This document shows positions 1 to 6,190 of a stretch of DNA of 11,003 nt, piece after piece (position 1 is the first letter of the stretch; each line of letters starts with the position of its first letter). The position numbers and the translations under genes are program-made. Under the pieces are notes generated by a model, which saw only the letters and a program-made list of their open reading frames with translations, was not told where the DNA came from and did no database searches. The DNA is from Campylobacteraceae bacterium (GTDB lineage: Bacteria > Campylobacterota > Campylobacteria > Campylobacterales > Sulfurovaceae): NCBI GenBank assembly GCA_027056615.1, contig JALUKJ010000190.1:1-11003 (forward strand), given 5' to 3'.

Positions 1-24
1 TTATTATTGGAAGAAGGAATAAAA

Positions 25-453
25 ATGAATGTAAAAGTTGTTTGTCCACACTGTGGAAAAGTGAATAAAATACCAAAAAAAGATAGTTATGCAAAAGCTG
101 TTTGTGGATATTGTAAAGAGTCTTTGCTTGACCAGAAACCATTAGAGGTTAACAAAGAGGAGTTATTACATATTTTAGTTAATAGTGATATTCCTATTAT
201 GGTTGATTTTTGGGCTCCTTGGTGTGGTCCTTGTCGTCAGATGGCACCAGCTTTTGAAGAGGCAAGTAGAAACCTCTCATTACAAGTTCAATGTTTAAAA
301 GTTAATACCGAAGAACATCAAGATTTGGGTGCTATTTATGGGATTCGGTCGATTCCAACTTTGCTTATGTTTAAAGGAACAAAAGAGGTTGATCGTATTT
401 CAGGTGCTATGAGTGCAGGTCGTCTTGTCTCATGGGCAAAGCAGTTTCTTTAA
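25..453 (+). CDS. trxC: Thioredoxin 2-like protein with N-terminal zinc ribbon
   Basis: Cytoplasmic thiol-disulfide reductase of the TrxC (thioredoxin 2) type. About 142 residues, close to E. coli TrxC in length. The N-terminus carries two CxxC pairs (C7/C10 and C27/C30), the zinc-binding ribbon that separates TrxC from plain thioredoxin. The thioredoxin fold follows, with active site WCGPC (C67 and C70) and the cis-proline loop SIPT. There is no signal peptide, so it acts in the cytoplasm, presumably fed by thioredoxin reductase. I chose ATG 25 because AGAAGGA at 12-18 lies 6 nt upstream; a TTG at 7 in the same frame would leave that ribosome site inside the gene. It is the first visible gene of a co-directional operon, 9 nt before the response regulator. 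Its promoter lies outside the window. Family call is secure; the symbol rests on the zinc ribbon. Confidence 0.92.
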   Translation: MNVKVVCPHCGKVNKIPKKDSYAKAVCGYCKESLLDQKPLEVNKEELLHILVNSDIPIMVDFWAPWCGPCRQMAPAFEEASRNLSLQVQCLKVNTEEHQDLGAIYGIRSIPTLLMFKGTKEVDRISGAMSAGRLVSWAKQFL

Positions 454-462
454 GGAAAATTA

Positions 463-1137
463 ATGGCAAACGCAAAAATACTACTGCTTGAAGATGATGC
501 TAACCTTAATGAAACAGTTACTGAGTTTCTTGAAGATGAAGGTTATGAAGTAACATCTACCTATGATGGGTATGAAGCACAAGATAAAATTTATGAGTCA
601 AAATTTGACCTACTTCTTTTAGATGTTAATACCCCTGGTATTGATGGATTTACTCTTTTAAAAGAGGCACGAGAAAATGATGTAGTAGCTCCTTCTATAT
701 TTATTACCTCTTTAAATGGGGTAGATGATTTGGAGAGAGGTTTTAATAGTGGCTGTGATGACTATATTCGTAAACCTTTTGTTTTAAAAGAGTTGTCAAT
801 TCGTATTGAGACGCTTTTAAGAAGAGGATTTTTTCATGAAGCTAATGAGATGATTTCGCTTGGTGACAATATTGAGTATAATACTAAATCTAATGAGTTA
901 TTGGTTAATGGGGTTGCTGAGACTTTAGGAAATAAAGAATCATCACTCTTTAAACTTTTTATGAAACAACCAAATGAAGTACTTTCTCATGAGAGAATCT
1001 ATAAAGAGTTGTGGGACTATGATGAAGACCCAAGTGATACAGCTCTTCGCACCTATATTAAAAATATTCGTAAAATTATCGGTAAGGATAGAATTGTTAG
1101 TATCAAAAAACAAGGGTACAAGTTTACTTCGAAGTAG
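463..1137 (+). CDS. OmpR/PhoB-family two-component response regulator
   Basis: DNA-binding response regulator of 224 residues, the usual size for the OmpR/PhoB family. The receiver domain (about 5-118) has the acidic pair E10/D11-D12, phospho-acceptor D54 in LLLDVNTPG, the switch threonine T82 and the conserved K104-P105. A winged-helix domain (about 130-222) follows, with a recognition helix near 191-207 and the closing wing ending in GYKF. The ATG has a clear AAGGA at 452-456, 6 nt upstream. The gene lies between the thioredoxin and the kinase and overlaps the kinase by 44 nt, so the kinase is its near-certain partner. Target promoters cannot be read from this window. By family knowledge, phosphorylation at D54 would promote dimerisation and binding to direct repeats. 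I do not recognise a specific orthologue, so no symbol is given. Confidence 0.95.
   Translation: MANAKILLLEDDANLNETVTEFLEDEGYEVTSTYDGYEAQDKIYESKFDLLLLDVNTPGIDGFTLLKEARENDVVAPSIFITSLNGVDDLERGFNSGCDDYIRKPFVLKELSIRIETLLRRGFFHEANEMISLGDNIEYNTKSNELLVNGVAETLGNKESSLFKLFMKQPNEVLSHERIYKELWDYDEDPSDTALRTYIKNIRKIIGKDRIVSIKKQGYKFTSK
1084..1096 (+). promoter_or_regulatory. Ribosome binding site and TTG start of the histidine kinase
   Basis: AAGGA at 1084-1088 sits 5 nt before a TTG at 1094 in the kinase reading frame, inside the last codons of the response regulator. No other start near the first membrane helix has such a site. The in-frame ATG at 1190 lies within that helix, and the ATG at 974 would force a 164-nt overlap. 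The site therefore decides the start and implies translational coupling. Confidence 0.7.
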
Positions 1138-2302
1138 TGAAAAGCGTTCACTATTACGTTTTTTAGCACTCTATTTTATTTTGGTAACAATGATTTTGTT
1201 GTTACTCGGAATTTTCTACTATCAGAGTCAAGAGAAGTTAATGTTTTCTAACCAAAGAACTATTCTTTCAAATTATGCAAATAGACAAGTAAAAGCCTTA
1301 AAGCAGTTGCATAGTAACTTTCCTCATCGTACCATATACCCTAGAAGTATTAAATACCGTTCAGCTATTTATGATATTGAAGGAAATGAAATCTTTTCAC
1401 TTTTAAAACATGATAATATTAGATTTGATAAAGAGATTTACCGTGTAGGTAACTCAATACAGTTTTTAAAAACACTTGACGATTACTACTTAGGTACAAA
1501 ATATCTCTTTATAGAGGTAGATGAAGATAAGTCTTGGTATAAAGAGACTATGTCTAATATCTTAGCTTTTGGAACTTTGACTCTTATTGTTTTGATTATT
1601 TTTGGTCTGTTTTTTGTTAGTATCTTTTTGCGTCCTATGCGAAACTCTATTATGCTTTTGGATGATTTTATTAAAGATACAACCCATGAGTTGAATACAC
1701 CTATTTCAGCTATTTTAGCCAATATTGAGATGATGGATACCTCTGTAATGTCCCCGAGAAATGCAAAAAGATTAAGTAGAATTAATATTGCAGCTAAGAC
1801 AGTCTCTCACCTTTATCAAGATTTGACCTATCTGACCTTGTCTCATAATCGAGAGTCTAAAGATGAGTGGATAGATATGAAACAGCTTATTGGAGATAGA
1901 GTAGAGTATTTTGCGATTTTGGCTGGTTCTAAAAAGATTACTTTTGAGCTAGATTTAAAAGAGTCAGCCATATTTATAGACGGAGTTAAGATTGCTCGTG
2001 TTTTAGATAATCTAATTTCAAATGCAATTAAATACAATAAACGAAATGGAAAAATATTTATTACCTTGCGTAAAAGCTATCTACAAGTTCAAGACACAGG
2101 AATAGGAATTAAATCGAAAAAGGTTCAAGATATATTTGAACGTTATACTCGTTTTAACTCCTCTGAGGGTGGTTTTGGAATTGGGTTAAATATTGTCAAA
2201 AGTATTATTGACGAGTATAATTTACAGATTAGTGTAGAGTCTGTAATAGATGTAGGAACAACTATAAGAATTGATTTTACAAAAGGAACATTAGATGGTT
2301 AA
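1094..2302 (+). CDS. Membrane sensor histidine kinase
   Basis: Inner-membrane sensor kinase, about 402 residues from TTG 1094. Order of parts: a short basic cytoplasmic N-terminus; first membrane helix (about 22-43); periplasmic sensor region of about 110 residues (44-154); second helix (about 155-178); a very short linker; then the dimerisation/phospho-acceptor domain with H198 in THELNTP. The ATPase domain follows, with N-box NLISNAIKYN (N310), G1 box DTGIGI (D334), F-box near 347-354 and G2 box GGFGIGL (359-365). All catalytic residues are present. Only about 19 residues separate helix 2 from H198, leaving no room for a normal HAMP domain. The gene overlaps the response regulator by 44 nt and the next gene, a cytochrome, by 8 nt. 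The periplasmic part has no motif I can name, so the stimulus is unknown. The redox-type neighbours hint at a redox or respiratory cue, which is inference. Confidence 0.93.
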   Translation: MLVSKNKGTSLLRSSEKRSLLRFLALYFILVTMILLLLGIFYYQSQEKLMFSNQRTILSNYANRQVKALKQLHSNFPHRTIYPRSIKYRSAIYDIEGNEIFSLLKHDNIRFDKEIYRVGNSIQFLKTLDDYYLGTKYLFIEVDEDKSWYKETMSNILAFGTLTLIVLIIFGLFFVSIFLRPMRNSIMLLDDFIKDTTHELNTPISAILANIEMMDTSVMSPRNAKRLSRINIAAKTVSHLYQDLTYLTLSHNRESKDEWIDMKQLIGDRVEYFAILAGSKKITFELDLKESAIFIDGVKIARVLDNLISNAIKYNKRNGKIFITLRKSYLQVQDTGIGIKSKKVQDIFERYTRFNSSEGGFGIGLNIVKSIIDEYNLQISVESVIDVGTTIRIDFTKGTLDG

Positions 2303-2639
2303 AAAAGTAGTATTGTTAGGAGCTTTTTGTATTACTATGTTAGGAGCAGAGGAAGTTCAAAATGTTTATGAGAGAAATTGTATTCCATGTCATAGATATG
2401 CTCCTGCTTCATTAGAAAAACTTTTTATGGTCTATCTAAAGACCTATAGTGGAGAGTTGAGTCTTAAGGGTGCATTAAAAGCCTTTTTAAAAAATCCAAC
2501 AGAGTCAGACTCATTAATGAATAATACATTTATTGAGAACTTTTCAGTCAAAGATAAAACAACACTAACAGATAAAGAGCTAGATGAAGCTATAGATACC
2601 TATTGGGAACTTTATGATGTAAGAAAGAAGTTAAAATAG
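2295..2639 (+). CDS. Small periplasmic mono-heme c-type cytochrome
   Basis: Exported protein of 114 residues. Residues 1-18 form a short signal peptide (VKKVV start, hydrophobic core, LGA before EE). The mature chain then begins almost at once with the heme-binding motif CIPCH (C29, C32, H33). M75 in SLMNNTF, or less likely M45, could be the distal iron ligand. The C-terminal third is charged and probably helical. This fits a compact class I cytochrome c of the periplasm, carrying one electron between partners. The ATG overlaps the end of the kinase gene by 8 nt and has AAGGA at 2283-2287, so it is translated together with the two-component pair. Its stop is directly followed by the thiL start. 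It could be an electron carrier or a sensory accessory of the kinase; the sequence does not decide. Confidence 0.85.
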   Translation: MVKKVVLLGAFCITMLGAEEVQNVYERNCIPCHRYAPASLEKLFMVYLKTYSGELSLKGALKAFLKNPTESDSLMNNTFIENFSVKDKTTLTDKELDEAIDTYWELYDVRKKLK

Positions 2640-3464
2640 ATGAATAAAGAAGCCTATCTAATTAACAAATTAAACTCTAAATATATTGGAGATGATGCAG
2701 CTGTTGTAGGAGATAATCTCTATAGTATGGATGCTTTTTTTGAAGATATTCATTTTAAACGTGAGTGGATGAGTATGTATCAGATAGGTCGGAAAGCAAT
2801 GTTAGTTAATATATCGGATGCTATTGCTATGAATGCTAAACCTAAATATGCTTTAGTAACACTTGCTTTACCAAAAGAGATAACTACTAATGATATAGAT
2901 GAACTTTTATCTGCTTTGGAAAATACAGCTAAAGATTTTGGCTGTGAGATTATAGGTGGAGATACTATTGCAGGAGATAAACTTCATATTAGTATTACTA
3001 TTATAGCAGAATCTAAAAACCCACTTTTACGTTCAGGCATAAAAGAGGGTGACTTATTGGCTTATACAGGTAAGCTAGGAGATAGTAAAAGAGATTTAGA
3101 AGCACTCTTTAGAGGAGAGGCTATTCCTTTAACATCACGCTTTTATGAGCCAATATTACGTGTAGAGTTTATGAATAAGGTTAGAGAGTATCTAAATGCA
3201 GGAATGGACATCTCCGATGGTCTATTTTGTGATACAAATAAACTTTTAGCTACTCAAGGCTTTAAAATATCTTTGCTTGAAGAGATAAGTGATGAGGTAG
3301 GAAAGAGTGGAGAGGAGTATGAATTACTTATAAGTTTTCCTCCTAAAAATCTTAATATAGTTAAAGTAATAGCAAATGAGACCGATGTACCTTTAACTAT
3401 TTTTGCAAAAGTTGTTAAAGATAATGATTGGGTACTATTTGAGTGTGAGAATCATCACTTTTAA
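2640..3464 (+). CDS. thiL: Thiamine-monophosphate kinase
   Basis: Cytoplasmic enzyme that phosphorylates thiamine monophosphate with ATP to thiamine diphosphate, the last step of thiamine cofactor synthesis. Family signatures appear in order: GDDAAV (17-22), the SMDAFFEDIHF region (29-39), NISDAIAMNAKP (57-68), GGDT (106-109), DISDGL (190-195) and the late EEYELL (225-230), a variant of the usual GEDYELL. The aspartates in these motifs bind the magnesium ions and phosphates. At 274 residues it is shorter than the roughly 320 of E. coli ThiL, but all motifs are kept, so this is a compact form rather than a truncation. The ATG begins on the base after the previous stop codon, and only a weak purine-rich ribosome site is visible, suggesting translational coupling to the cytochrome gene. 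It is the last gene before a new promoter. Confidence 0.95.
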   Translation: MNKEAYLINKLNSKYIGDDAAVVGDNLYSMDAFFEDIHFKREWMSMYQIGRKAMLVNISDAIAMNAKPKYALVTLALPKEITTNDIDELLSALENTAKDFGCEIIGGDTIAGDKLHISITIIAESKNPLLRSGIKEGDLLAYTGKLGDSKRDLEALFRGEAIPLTSRFYEPILRVEFMNKVREYLNAGMDISDGLFCDTNKLLATQGFKISLLEEISDEVGKSGEEYELLISFPPKNLNIVKVIANETDVPLTIFAKVVKDNDWVLFECENHHF

Positions 3465-3475
3465 TTCTATTTTAG

Positions 3476-3481
3476 TATAAT
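3476..3481 (+). promoter_or_regulatory. Sigma-70 type -10 box for truD
   Basis: A perfect TATAAT lies in the 49-bp gap between thiL and truD, within the T-rich run TTTTAGTATAATTAG typical of epsilonproteobacterial housekeeping promoters, which often lack a -35 box. Transcription would begin near 3488, about 26 nt before the truD ATG. No terminator is visible in the gap, so read-through from the upstream operon is also likely. Confidence 0.65.
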
Positions 3482-3513
3482 TAGCGAAAAAATGAAATTA
3501 AAGTAAAAAAATA

Positions 3514-4587
3514 ATGCAAAAACTCCTATATCCAGTAAAAGTAAAAAATAGTTTTATATTTAATCCAACGAGTCGTGATTTTATTGTAGATGAGATTCCT
3601 CTATATGATTTTACAGGAGATGGGGAACATCTTATTTTACATGTGCGTAAAAAAGATATGACCACATGGGAGATGATAAAAGCAATAGCTAGATATTGTA
3701 AGATAAAAGAGAGAAATATAGGTTATGCAGGTCTAAAAGATAAAAATGCAATGACCATGCAGTATATCTCTCTACTAGCAAAAGATAACGAAGAGAAGTT
3801 AAAAAACTTTGACCATGAGAAAATAAAAATACTTGGAACCTACAGACACAATAACAAAATACGTGTTGGACACCTAAAAGGAAACCATTTTAAAGTGCGT
3901 CTCAAAAAAGTGCTTGGCGTACAAAAAGATAAGCTTGACTCAGTACTAAAATGGGTCAAAGCCAATGGTGTACCCAACTACTTTGGCAATCAACGTTTTG
4001 GAAACCAAGGAGACAACTATAAAGAGGGAAAAGCCATTTTAGAGGGAACGCTAAAAATGCGAGATAAAAAGACAAGAACTTTTCTTATTAACGCCTATCA
4101 ATCTCATCTATTTAATGCTTGGCTCTCTAAACGTATTGAGCTTTCACTTCTGCTTGAAGCCTTTAGCGAAGCAGATGCCGAAAAGATTTTTGAACTTCCA
4201 CAAGGTTCACTCAAAGGAACAAAAGAACAGCCACACTTTTTTAAACTCTTAGAGGGTGACTTAATGATGCACTATCCTTATGGGCGAGTTTTTGAGCTAG
4301 AGAGTTTAGAGGAAGAATCAAAACGCTTTAAAGAGTGGGACATCGCTCCATCTGGTCTTTTAGCAGGAAAACGTGTCACAAGAACACAAAAAGTTGCAGG
4401 GCTTATTGAAAAAAACTATGATGAAGAGGTAGCCGAAAATGGAGCAAGACGTTATGCTTGGATAAGGGTCACCGATATTAAAAAGAATTATGTGGAAGAG
4501 AAAGCACACTATGAGTTGGAGTTTACTTTGCCTAAAGGGTGTTATGCTACTAATGTTTTGGATGTTTTACGGGGGGAGAGTTTATAA
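3514..4587 (+). CDS. truD: tRNA pseudouridine(13) synthase
   Basis: Isomerises uridine 13 of certain tRNAs (tRNA-Glu in E. coli) to pseudouridine. The 357 residues match the usual TruD length. Family motifs appear in order: GYAGLKDKNA (70-79) with catalytic Asp76, NYFGNQRFG (155-163), INAYQSHLFN (192-201), the PSGLLAGK region (279-286) in the TRUD insertion domain, and the closing LPKGCYATNVL (339-349). The ATG is preceded only by a weak purine-rich stretch, but it directly starts the conserved N-terminus. A promoter lies just upstream, and the stop is 6 nt before the radical SAM gene in the same frame. The first quarter looks more AT-rich than the rest by eye; I did not measure this. No missing motifs. 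High confidence. Confidence 0.96.
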   Translation: MQKLLYPVKVKNSFIFNPTSRDFIVDEIPLYDFTGDGEHLILHVRKKDMTTWEMIKAIARYCKIKERNIGYAGLKDKNAMTMQYISLLAKDNEEKLKNFDHEKIKILGTYRHNNKIRVGHLKGNHFKVRLKKVLGVQKDKLDSVLKWVKANGVPNYFGNQRFGNQGDNYKEGKAILEGTLKMRDKKTRTFLINAYQSHLFNAWLSKRIELSLLLEAFSEADAEKIFELPQGSLKGTKEQPHFFKLLEGDLMMHYPYGRVFELESLEEESKRFKEWDIAPSGLLAGKRVTRTQKVAGLIEKNYDEEVAENGARRYAWIRVTDIKKNYVEEKAHYELEFTLPKGCYATNVLDVLRGESL

Positions 4588-4593
4588 TTTCTA

Positions 4594-5451
4594 ATGAAAT
4601 TTTACCGTATTTATATAGAGCTTACAAATGTCTGTGGGCTTCGATGCTCTTTTTGTCCTACTAAAAATCTGCCAAATACCAATATGAGCTTAGAGCTTTT
4701 TGAAGAGATTGTTCAACAAGCAAAGCCTTATACTAAAGAGATAGCATGTCATGTTGTAGGTGACCCTTTGACGCTTTCTAACCTCTCTGATTATCTTGAT
4801 GTTATCCATAAATACAACATGAAAGCGATACTTACGACTTCGGGTTATTTTATGAAAAAGCATAGCTATAAAACCCTTTTCCATCCAGCAGTAAAACAGA
4901 TAAATATCTCATTAAATGCTTTTAATAAAAATGACACAACACTTAGTTTTGAGCAGTATATTAAGCCTATTTTAAAGTTGTGTCATGAAAAAGTTGCACA
5001 AGAAAAAGAGCTTTTTATCAATTTACGTATGTGGAATTTAGATGAAGCAATGAGTGAAGATAGCTTTAATAAAGAGGTTTTTTCTAAGTTAGAAGAATAT
5101 TTTGGAATAAAGTTAGAATATAAAGGTGCAAAAGATAGTATACGTTTAGATAATAAAGTTTTACTTCATTTTGATAACTATTTTGAATGGCCTTCATTAG
5201 AAAATAAAAATTATGGTCATGGTACTTGTCAGGGGTTAAGCTCTCATATTGGTATTTTAGCCAATGGCGATGTGATTCCTTGTTGTTTAGATAATGAAGC
5301 AGTTATGCGACTTGGAAATTTACAAGATGATACTTTAAATAATATTTTAAATACAAAACGTGCTAAAGATATAAGAGATGGATTTAAAGAGGGGTATTGT
5401 AGTGAGGAGATGTGTCAAAAATGCTCTTATAAAAGTAGATTTGCCACATAA
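4594..5451 (+). CDS. Radical SAM protein with SPASM-like C-terminus, substrate unknown
   Basis: Radical S-adenosylmethionine enzyme of 285 residues. The 4Fe-4S site CxxxCxxC is C14-GLR-C18-SF-C21, followed by the family's GxP-type element in VVGDPL (54-59). The C-terminal third resembles a SPASM/twitch domain for extra iron-sulfur clusters: C212, then NGDVIPCC (C230, C231), LGNLQDD, and a terminal group C269, C274, C277. The layout is like that of enzymes which modify peptides, proteins or sugars, but it is short, and no precursor peptide gene is visible nearby. The start is forced: only two codons separate this ATG from the in-frame truD stop. The nearest good ribosome site, the GGGGGGAGAG run at 4571-4580, is 13 nt away. 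It is probably co-transcribed with truD. The substrate cannot be read from the sequence. Confidence 0.88.
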   Translation: MKFYRIYIELTNVCGLRCSFCPTKNLPNTNMSLELFEEIVQQAKPYTKEIACHVVGDPLTLSNLSDYLDVIHKYNMKAILTTSGYFMKKHSYKTLFHPAVKQINISLNAFNKNDTTLSFEQYIKPILKLCHEKVAQEKELFINLRMWNLDEAMSEDSFNKEVFSKLEEYFGIKLEYKGAKDSIRLDNKVLLHFDNYFEWPSLENKNYGHGTCQGLSSHIGILANGDVIPCCLDNEAVMRLGNLQDDTLNNILNTKRAKDIRDGFKEGYCSEEMCQKCSYKSRFAT

Positions 5452-5458
5452 TCTTAGT

Positions 5459-6148
5459 CTATTTTGATTTTTTAGATTTTTTCTTCTTTTTTAATGTTTT
5501 TAGATACTCTTTTGCTGTTATTTCTTGACCATTTAAAATAACATGTGTAGCAATACCACGCTTACACATCTCTTTTGTTCCCATCCAGTAGTCTTGACCT
5601 ACTAACATCTGTTTGTATTCATCTTCACTAAGAAAATCATTTTTAACAATAATATCATAGAAGAAAGCTTCTAACTTTTTAGAAGTATGGCTAATACGTG
5701 CTTTTACCTCTCCACCTTTTCCTACAGCTCCACCAGAGTAGTTATGATACATAAAGTCAGAGTAGGTGTATACCACACGTTTATCACACATAGAAAAGAG
5801 CATTGCTCCCATACTGTAGCCTTTATTGTCTAGGTAGGCAACGGTTCTGCCATAAAACTTCTCTTGCATAATATTATAAAATTGCATACCTTCATTTACA
5901 AAACCACCACCAGAATCAATCATAAACTCTAGTATATCATTGTTTTTAGCTGATTTCAACTCATTAAAAACAGAGTGTAGACCTTTTTTGAGTTCAAAAA
6001 AACGACCAATATAGATACGATAACGAGTATGTTTAGGAGTTATTTCATATATTCTTCTCTCTTTATTAATCACTTTTTTCTGTTCAGGAATTACTTCTGA
6101 ATAGAGGGTATGTTGTTCACTGCTTAGTTCCTTTTTTGCACTTATCAT
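5459..6148 (-). CDS. Divergent ClpP-like serine protease
   Basis: ClpP/crotonase-fold protein of 229 residues. The catalytic triad can be placed by motif: Ser112 in GYSMGA, His135 in MYHNYSGG and Asp186 in GQDYWMGTKE followed by GIATHV, matching the ASMGA, HQP and D-x(3)-M elements of ClpP. Oxyanion-loop glycines lie in DSGGGF (78-83). It differs from housekeeping ClpP (about 195 residues) by a charged N-terminal extension of about 40 residues, a changed His motif and a very lysine-rich tail (216-229). There is no signal peptide, so it is probably cytoplasmic. I chose ATG 6148 because TAGGGA at 6155-6160 is 6 nt upstream; a TTG at 6154 would touch that site. It lies downstream of the transglycosylase gene on the same strand but has its own promoter. 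No Clp ATPase is nearby, and its unfoldase partner and substrates are unknown. Confidence 0.85.
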   Translation of the reverse strand: MISAKKELSSEQHTLYSEVIPEQKKVINKERRIYEITPKHTRYRIYIGRFFELKKGLHSVFNELKSAKNNDILEFMIDSGGGFVNEGMQFYNIMQEKFYGRTVAYLDNKGYSMGAMLFSMCDKRVVYTYSDFMYHNYSGGAVGKGGEVKARISHTSKKLEAFFYDIIVKNDFLSEDEYKQMLVGQDYWMGTKEMCKRGIATHVILNGQEITAKEYLKTLKKKKKSKKSK

Positions 6149-6154
6149 TTTCAA

Positions 6155-6160
6155 TCCCTA
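6155..6160 (-). promoter_or_regulatory. Ribosome binding site deciding the ClpP-like start
   Basis: On the minus strand this reads TAGGGA, 6 nt before the ATG at 6148. It abuts the alternative TTG at 6154, which therefore cannot be served by it. Confidence 0.65.
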
Positions 6161-6179
6161 TTATCAATTTTAATTTATA

Positions 6180-6185
6180 ATTATA
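6180..6185 (-). promoter_or_regulatory. -10 box for the ClpP-like gene
   Basis: Minus-strand TATAAT (context ACGATATAATTATAAATT) just after the stop of the transglycosylase gene. It predicts a start near 6173 and a leader of about 25 nt carrying the TAGGGA ribosome site. A weak -35 candidate, TTGCTC, lies about 19 nt upstream inside the transglycosylase gene. No terminator separates the two genes, so the promoter would add to read-through. Confidence 0.55.
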
Positions 6186-6190
6186 TCGTA

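Noticed and set aside
974..1093. Longer form of the histidine kinase from an ATG at 974
   Set aside because: It would overlap the response regulator by 164 nt, has no ribosome site, and its extra residues look like an out-of-frame reading of the regulator's DNA-binding domain.
1486..1722. Minus-strand open frame opposite the kinase gene
   Set aside because: It lies fully within a well-supported gene, has no family resemblance and no ribosome site; a frame shadow. The same holds for 1843-2037, 4690-4884, 8540-8905 and 9347-9643.
6149..6154. TTG start for the ClpP-like gene, two codons upstream
   Set aside because: It abuts the TAGGGA ribosome site, leaving no spacer; the ATG at 6148 has ideal spacing.
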